Below, one piece after another: positions 59,923-64,000 of a DNA stretch of 64,000 bases. Source of the stretch: Halobacteria archaeon HArc-gm2 (GTDB lineage Archaea; Halobacteriota; Halobacteria; Halobacteriales; Haloarculaceae); assembly GCA_025517465.1 (NCBI GenBank), contig JAOPKE010000001.1, forward strand, positions 558,001 to 622,000, in the 5' to 3' direction. Every line of letters starts with the position of its first letter. Position 1 is the stretch's first letter. A model generated the notes under the pieces. The model had not been told where the DNA came from and searched no databases. It saw nothing but the letters and a program-made list of their open reading frames with translations. The position numbers were made by a program, and so were the translations under genes.

Positions 59923-60999
59923 ATGCGACGGATCGGCCTCGTGGTCAACCCCATCGCCGGCATGGGCGGCCGCGTCGGCCTGAAGGGAACCGACGGAAAG
60001 GTCGAAGCGGCGCGAGAACGAGGCGCGGAGCCCCGCGCACCCGGACGGGCGCGTGAAGCACTCGACGCCCTCCGGGAGTACGCCGGCGACGAGGGCGTGG
60101 AACTGGTCACCTTCGGCGGTCCGATGGGAGCGGACGTAGCCCGCGAGGCGGGGTTCGAACCGGTCGTCGCCGGGCGTCCGAAAGATCCAGCGGAGACCAC
60201 GGCTGCGGACACCCGATCGGCCGTGCGGACCTTCGTCGCCGACGGCGTCGACCTCGTCCTGTTCGTCGGCGGCGACGGGACGGCGGCCGACGTGGCCGAG
60301 ACGCTGGAAGACGAGGGCAGTCAGGTTCCGATGTTCGGCGTCCCCGCGGGCGTGAAGATTTACTCCTCCGTGTTCGCCGTCTCGCCGCGCGCCGCGGGTC
60401 ACGTCGCCGCGACGTTCTCGGAGACCGAACGCGCCGAGGTCAACGACGTCGACGAGGACCAGTACCGCGAGGGCGAGGTCCACACTGAACTCCGGGCGGT
60501 CGCGACCGTCCCGGTCGCCGAGCAACGCCAGTCCTCGAAGCAACTCGGCGGCGGGACCGTCGAGACGCTCGCATCGGGATTCGTCGAGGACGTCCGCGAC
60601 GGCGTGACCTACGTGCTGGGTCCGGGGAGCACCGTCGGGGCGATCAAGGAAGCGCTAGGGTTCGACGGCTCCCCGCTCGGCGTGGACGTCTGGCGCGACG
60701 GCGAGGTGGTCGTCCGTGACGGCGGCGAACGGGAGATACTCGACGCGCTCGGCGAGGAGAACGTCGTCGTCGTCTCGCCCATCGGCGGTCAGGGATTCGT
60801 CTTCGGCCGGGGGAACCAGCAGCTCTCACCTGCCGTCCTCCGACAGTGTGACGTCGAGGTCGTCGCGTCTCGCAGCAAACTCGACACGATCGGTACGTTG
60901 CGGGTCGACACGGGTGACCCAGCCCTCGACGAGGAACTGCGCGGCTGGCTCCGGGTCCGCGTCGGGGCGTTCGAGCGTCGACTCGTCGAGGTCGTCTGA
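59923..60999 (+). CDS. ATP-NAD kinase-like protein (COG3199)
   Basis: 358 aa; start ATG at 59923. RRIGLVVNPIAGMGGRVGLKG, LVLFVGGDGTAADVAE (the GGDG motif), FGVPAGVKIYSSVFAVSP and GQGFVFGRGNQQLSP. Belongs to the AcoX/NAD-kinase superfamily; possible polyphosphate or ATP-NAD kinase, substrate unproven. Start preceded by no strong TATA box. Confidence 0.88.
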   Translation: MRRIGLVVNPIAGMGGRVGLKGTDGKVEAARERGAEPRAPGRAREALDALREYAGDEGVELVTFGGPMGADVAREAGFEPVVAGRPKDPAETTAADTRSAVRTFVADGVDLVLFVGGDGTAADVAETLEDEGSQVPMFGVPAGVKIYSSVFAVSPRAAGHVAATFSETERAEVNDVDEDQYREGEVHTELRAVATVPVAEQRQSSKQLGGGTVETLASGFVEDVRDGVTYVLGPGSTVGAIKEALGFDGSPLGVDVWRDGEVVVRDGGEREILDALGEENVVVVSPIGGQGFVFGRGNQQLSPAVLRQCDVEVVASRSKLDTIGTLRVDTGDPALDEELRGWLRVRVGAFERRLVEVV

Positions 61000-61116
61000 T
61001 CGCTCGCGCGGAAGGAGGCCCGGAAACCCCCACCTCTTGATTTCATTCTTATCGCCTCTGGACGATATATGGGCGTATGCATAAGACTAAGGTATTCTGC
61101 CCTCGACTAAGGACGT

Positions 61117-62151
61117 ATGGAAACCCGGAAAGTCCAGCGCCTGGGTCCCTCGACCCTCGCGATGACGCTCCCCGCGGAGTGGGCGAGCGCACACAACGTC
61201 GAGAAGGGCGACGAGGTGTCGCTCAGAATGGGTGGCAAGGGAACGCTGACCGTGCTGCCGGAATCGGTCCAGTCCGAAGAGTCCGAGGCGATCATCTACG
61301 CCGAAAACCTCGACGCCACCTCGGTCGAACGGGCCATCGTCGCCCAGTACGTCCTCGGTCGACGCATCATCCACGTCGAGGCCGCCGACGGCGAGACGCT
61401 CGATTCGGCCCACATCAACGCCGTCTACAACGCGGAGACCCAGTTGATGGGCCTCGGTGTCATCGAGGAGACGCCCGAACGGATCGCGATCCGCTGTTCC
61501 GTCGATCCCGAGGACTTCACCCTCGACAACCTCCTCCAGCGGCTGGAATCGACCGGGAGCACCATGCGGAACGAGGCGATCAAGGCGCTGGCCAACAGTA
61601 ACCCCGACCTCGCCCAGCGTGCACTCAACCGGGAGCGTCAGGCCAACAAGATATTCGTCCTCCTGTTGCGCCTCATCTTCACCGCCTACCAGAACCCGAA
61701 CCTGGCGCGGGCCGTCGGCCTGGAGGACGGGTTCCCCCTGATCGGCTACCGCTCGATCGCCAAGAACCTCGAACTCACCGCCGACAACGCCGAGGACATC
61801 GCCGAAATCGCCCTGGAGGCCGACGACCACTCCCTGTCGATCGACTCCTCGACGATGCGCCGGATCCGCGAGTTCACCGACCAGGTCGACGAACTCACCG
61901 AACTGGCGGTCCAGGCCGCCGTCGAGCGCGACTACGACCTGGCCATCGAGGTGAAGGAGCTGTTCGCTGAGATCGGCGACCGGGAACACGAGATCCTCCG
62001 CGACCTGCCGGAGATGTCGAACGAGAGCCTGCTGGAGGTCCGCGAGGTGCTCGTCAGCCTCCAGCAGACCGCGGGGTTCGCCGTCCGGAACTCCGAGATC
62101 GCCACGAACCTGGCGCTCAACGAGCAGTCCGAGCACACGACCATCCAGTGA
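61117..62151 (+). CDS. SpoVT/AbrB-PhoU fusion protein
   Basis: 344 aa. N-terminal AbrB-like swapped-hairpin (TRKVQRLGPSTLAMTLPAEWA, about 1-55), then two PhoU helical repeats (about 120-215 and 235-335). Archaeal PhoU proteins of this type are regulators of phosphate uptake; no pst genes lie adjacent here. A TATA-like box (gcataagac, about 61079-61087) lies 30-35 bp upstream. Confidence 0.9.
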   Translation: METRKVQRLGPSTLAMTLPAEWASAHNVEKGDEVSLRMGGKGTLTVLPESVQSEESEAIIYAENLDATSVERAIVAQYVLGRRIIHVEAADGETLDSAHINAVYNAETQLMGLGVIEETPERIAIRCSVDPEDFTLDNLLQRLESTGSTMRNEAIKALANSNPDLAQRALNRERQANKIFVLLLRLIFTAYQNPNLARAVGLEDGFPLIGYRSIAKNLELTADNAEDIAEIALEADDHSLSIDSSTMRRIREFTDQVDELTELAVQAAVERDYDLAIEVKELFAEIGDREHEILRDLPEMSNESLLEVREVLVSLQQTAGFAVRNSEIATNLALNEQSEHTTIQ

Positions 62152-62213
62152 GCGGATAGCTCGCCCGATTTCGATACCCGCTCGCGACCGGGGCAGCCAT
62201 CCGCTGACGAATG

Positions 62214-62220
62214 AACTAAG
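62214..62220 (+). promoter_or_regulatory. TATA-like box (aactaag)
   Basis: Centred about 28 bp before the ATG at 62245. Confidence 0.5.
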
Positions 62221-62226
62221 TGGGCG

Positions 62227-62243
62227 CTCGGGGAATCCCCGAG
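62227..62243. promoter_or_regulatory. 17-bp perfect palindrome touching the start codon
   Basis: CTCGGGG AAT CCCCGAG, ending 1 nt before the ATG at 62245 and starting 7 bp after the TATA-like box. It lies across the predicted start site, an operator position. Confidence 0.65.
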
Positions 62244-62244
62244 T

Positions 62245-62472
62245 ATGGCTACGACGACGCAGTCCGACTTCGGCGTCGGTCTCGGACTCCTCTTTTCGCT
62301 GGTCGCCCTCGGCGCGGCCATCGCGACGACCGTACTCGGTTACAACTACGCTATCGCCCACGCCGCTGGCGAAGCGGCGGGAACGACCCAGATAACCGCC
62401 GCCGTCGCGTTCGGTGTCGCGTTGCTGGCCGGTGGCCTCGCCGTATCCGCCATACACGTCTACGATAACTGA
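62245..62472 (+). CDS. Small two-TM membrane protein, 75 aa
   Basis: Helices FGVGLGLLFSLVALGAAIATT and TAAVAFGVALLAGGLAVSAIHV, soluble Thr/Gln loop. DUF7525-like haloarchaeal protein; function unknown. It ends 56 bp before the wHTH gene. Confidence 0.75.
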   Translation: MATTTQSDFGVGLGLLFSLVALGAAIATTVLGYNYAIAHAAGEAAGTTQITAAVAFGVALLAGGLAVSAIHVYDN

Positions 62473-62496
62473 TATCCTATCGTGAACGAAAGGAAC

Positions 62497-62505
62497 CGTT
62501 AAGGG
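62497..62505 (+). promoter_or_regulatory. TATA-like box (ccgttaagg)
   Basis: Centred about 27 bp before the ATG at 62528. Confidence 0.55.
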
Positions 62506-62514
62506 TCTCAACCC

Positions 62515-62526
62515 CCTCTGCAGAGG
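62515..62526. promoter_or_regulatory. 12-bp perfect palindrome touching the start codon
   Basis: CCTCTGCAGAGG, ending 1 nt before the ATG at 62528; across the predicted start site of a wHTH gene. Confidence 0.6.
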
Positions 62527-62527
62527 T

Positions 62528-62752
62528 ATGGGTCAGTTCAGCGAGGAAGACCGCCGCATTCTCGATTACCTCCGGGATAGCGTCGCGCGTGGGGAGAGTT
62601 ACTTCCGCGCGAAGAACATCGCTGAGCAGCTCGGCCTCTCGTCCAAGCAAGTCGGCGCTCGCCTCCCCCGCCTGGCGGAGGAGGCAGAGGAGGTCGACAT
62701 CGAGAAGTGGGGTCGTGCGCGCTCGACGACGTGGCGAGTCACGCCCAGTTAG
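62528..62752 (+). CDS. Small winged-helix protein (DUF7123-like)
   Basis: 74 aa. Winged-helix: FSEEDRRILDYLRDSVARGES, SYFRAKNIAEQLGLSSKQVGARLPRL, WGRARSTTWRVTPS. Almost only a DNA-binding domain; probable regulator. Leaderless promoter, with a palindrome at its start. T6 at 62761-62766 follows its stop. Confidence 0.8.
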   Translation: MGQFSEEDRRILDYLRDSVARGESYFRAKNIAEQLGLSSKQVGARLPRLAEEAEEVDIEKWGRARSTTWRVTPS

Positions 62753-62760
62753 TTCGGCGG

Positions 62761-62766
62761 TTTTTT
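62761..62766 (+). terminator. T-tract after wHTH gene
   Basis: TTTTTT nine bp after the stop codon at 62752. Confidence 0.55.
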
Positions 62767-62791
62767 CGGGGAGCGCCCCCACCGTTGACGT

Positions 62792-63220
62792 ATGACGATC
62801 CGGGTCCAGCGCGAGCTCGTCGTGGACGCCTCCCCGGAGCGAGTGTGGGAGTTCATCGCGGATCCGGACAGGCGCGCCGCACCGCTCAGCGTCGTCGAGG
62901 ACTGGACAGTCCACGACGACGGCTCGGCGACCTGGCAGGTCGCGTTGCCGATTCCCATCGTCGACAGGACCATCACCGTCGAGACGAAAGACGTCGAGCG
63001 CCGCCAGAACGAGTACGTGAAGTTCACCGGCAAGTCGAGCGTCATGCGCGTCAACGGCGAACACCGACTCGAGGCGGTCGACGGCGGGACGCGACTCACG
63101 AATACGTTCGTCGTCGACGGCCGGTTGCCGGGCGTCGAGCGGTTCTTCGAGCGGAACCTCGACAGGGAACTGTCCAACCTGGAGGACGCCCTCCGTACCG
63201 ACCTGGAGGACGGGCCGTGA
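62792..63220 (+). CDS. SRPBCC (START-like) family protein
   Basis: 142 aa; start ATG at 62792. Ligand-cavity fold: VQRELVVDASPERVWEFIADPDRRA, GEHRLEAVDGGTRLTNTFVVDG. Ligand unknown. Its stop overlaps the nitrilase GTG by 4 bp (GTGA). Confidence 0.88.
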   Translation: MTIRVQRELVVDASPERVWEFIADPDRRAAPLSVVEDWTVHDDGSATWQVALPIPIVDRTITVETKDVERRQNEYVKFTGKSSVMRVNGEHRLEAVDGGTRLTNTFVVDGRLPGVERFFERNLDRELSNLEDALRTDLEDGP

Positions 63221-64000
63221 AACTCGCGCTCGCACAGTTTCGTATCGAGAGCGCCGCCGTCGAAGCGAACACCGAGCGCGCGCTGTCGGCCATCGCGGAC
63301 GCGGCCGAGCAGGGGGCGGACCTGGTCGCCCTCCCGGAAATCTTCAACGTGGGCTACTTCGCCTTCGACGCGTACGCGCGCCGCGCCGAACCCCTCGACG
63401 GCGAGACGCTCTCGCGGATACGCCAGACCGCCGTCGAACACGACGTCGCCGTCCTCGCGGGAAGTATCGTCGAGGACCTGGCCGCGAGTGCGGCGGCGGG
63501 ATTCGAGACGCCGGCCGACGAGGGGTACGCCAACACCGCCGTCCTCTTCGACGGTGACGGGACGCGCCGGACAACGTATCGAAAACGTCACCTGTTCGGG
63601 TACGGCTCCGCCGAACAGGACCTGCTGGTCCCCGGCGAATCCATCGAGACTGCCGACCTCGGCGGGTTCACTGTCGGCGTCACGACGTGTTACGACCTGC
63701 GATTCCCCGAACTGTACCGGGATCTGGTCGACGCCGGTGTGACCCTCGCGCTCGTCCCGAGCGCCTGGCCGTACCCGCGCGTGGAACACTGGGAGCTGTT
63801 CACCCGGACGCGCGCCGTCGAGAATCAGCTCTACCTCGGTGCCGTCAACGGCGTCGGGAGCTTCGACGAGGCGACGTTGCTCGGTCGGTCGGCCGTCTAC
63901 GATCCGTGGGGAACGACGCTGGCGAGCGCGAACGACGAAGAGACCCTCGTCGTCGCCGACCTCGACCCGGACCGCGTCGAAGAGATTCGGGACGAGTTCC
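63217..64000 (+). CDS. Carbon-nitrogen hydrolase (nitrilase family), partial
   Basis: GTG at 63217, overlapping the SRPBCC stop; open to the window end, about 261 residues seen. Catalytic Glu41 (ALPEIFNVGYF), Lys123 (YRKRHLFGYG) and Cys158 (TTCYDLRFPEL) are all present. Similar to omega-amidases or N-carbamoyl hydrolases; substrate not determined. C-terminus missing. Confidence 0.93.
   Translation, partial: MKLALAQFRIESAAVEANTERALSAIADAAEQGADLVALPEIFNVGYFAFDAYARRAEPLDGETLSRIRQTAVEHDVAVLAGSIVEDLAASAAAGFETPADEGYANTAVLFDGDGTRRTTYRKRHLFGYGSAEQDLLVPGESIETADLGGFTVGVTTCYDLRFPELYRDLVDAGVTLALVPSAWPYPRVEHWELFTRTRAVENQLYLGAVNGVGSFDEATLLGRSAVYDPWGTTLASANDEETLVVADLDPDRVEEIRDEF

Overview
The window is ordinary haloarchaeal chromosome (class Halobacteria). 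The evidence is a GC-rich, strongly acidic coding style, archaeal information-processing genes (TFB, TFE, aIF2-beta, RPA, SBDS, RNase P proteins, proteasome alpha, Trm56), haloarchaea-type genes (PGF-CTERM protein, Tat lipoprotein, salactin/volactin-type actin), and AT-rich TATA boxes centred about 25-32 bp before many start codons, as expected for leaderless transcripts. I see no rRNA, tRNA, transposase, integrase or CRISPR array. Coding density is high and nearly all of the sequence looks like core genome. The genus cannot be decided by eye.

Layout. 1-9.8 kb: partial RPA gene, a riboflavin-pathway reductase, a thioredoxin-reductase-like flavoprotein, tfb, aIF2-beta, small zinc-ribbon and UPF0058/UPF0212 proteins, an Ogg-like glycosylase, acylphosphatase and NAD(P)HX repair enzyme. 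9.8-15.6 kb: hflX, a FUN14 protein, SBDS, then a four-TM membrane protein followed by an actin homologue. 15.7-19.6 kb: a remnant of the archaeal proteasome/RNase P/exosome superoperon (psmA, rnp2, a methyltransferase, a membrane protein, rnp3, a COG1325 protein). 19.8-25.1 kb: Nudix hydrolase, two tiny genes (a 51-aa CxxC protein and a 22-aa membrane peptide), thiC, and pyrB-pyrI. 25.2-33.7 kb: a MinD-like ATPase with a KaiC-like partner lacking a P-loop, an FKBP isomerase, a lipoprotein, a CYTH protein, S-adenosylmethionine synthetase, thiI and superoxide dismutase. 33.8-37.3 kb: photolyase, enoyl-CoA hydratase and small regulators. 37.6-48.1 kb: the menaquinone locus menF-menD, menB, menA-menC-menE, interrupted by opposite-strand genes for a J-domain membrane protein, a small membrane protein and a Na+/H+ antiporter. 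48.1-53.9 kb: NRDE protein, wHTH protein, PTP-like phosphatase, a Met/Gly-rich protein, a PGF-CTERM surface protein, DUF2797, PEBP and a sugar epimerase. 54-64 kb: three tandem SHOCT-domain membrane proteins, trm56, ThuA, tfe-DUF2110-lipoprotein operon, a CinA-like protein, an ATP-NAD kinase-like protein, an AbrB/PhoU protein, two small genes with palindromes against their start codons, an SRPBCC protein and a partial nitrilase.

The least explained sequence is two intergenic arrays of perfect hairpins (about 23.49-23.70 and 26.48-26.66 kb). Each lies just downstream of a gene or operon, and both contain a diverged copy of the same ~48-nt module in the same orientation relative to the upstream gene. 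Other points of interest are the four-TM/actin pair, the MinD/degenerate-KaiC pair, the SHOCT triplet, the start-codon palindromes and the sub-60-aa genes.
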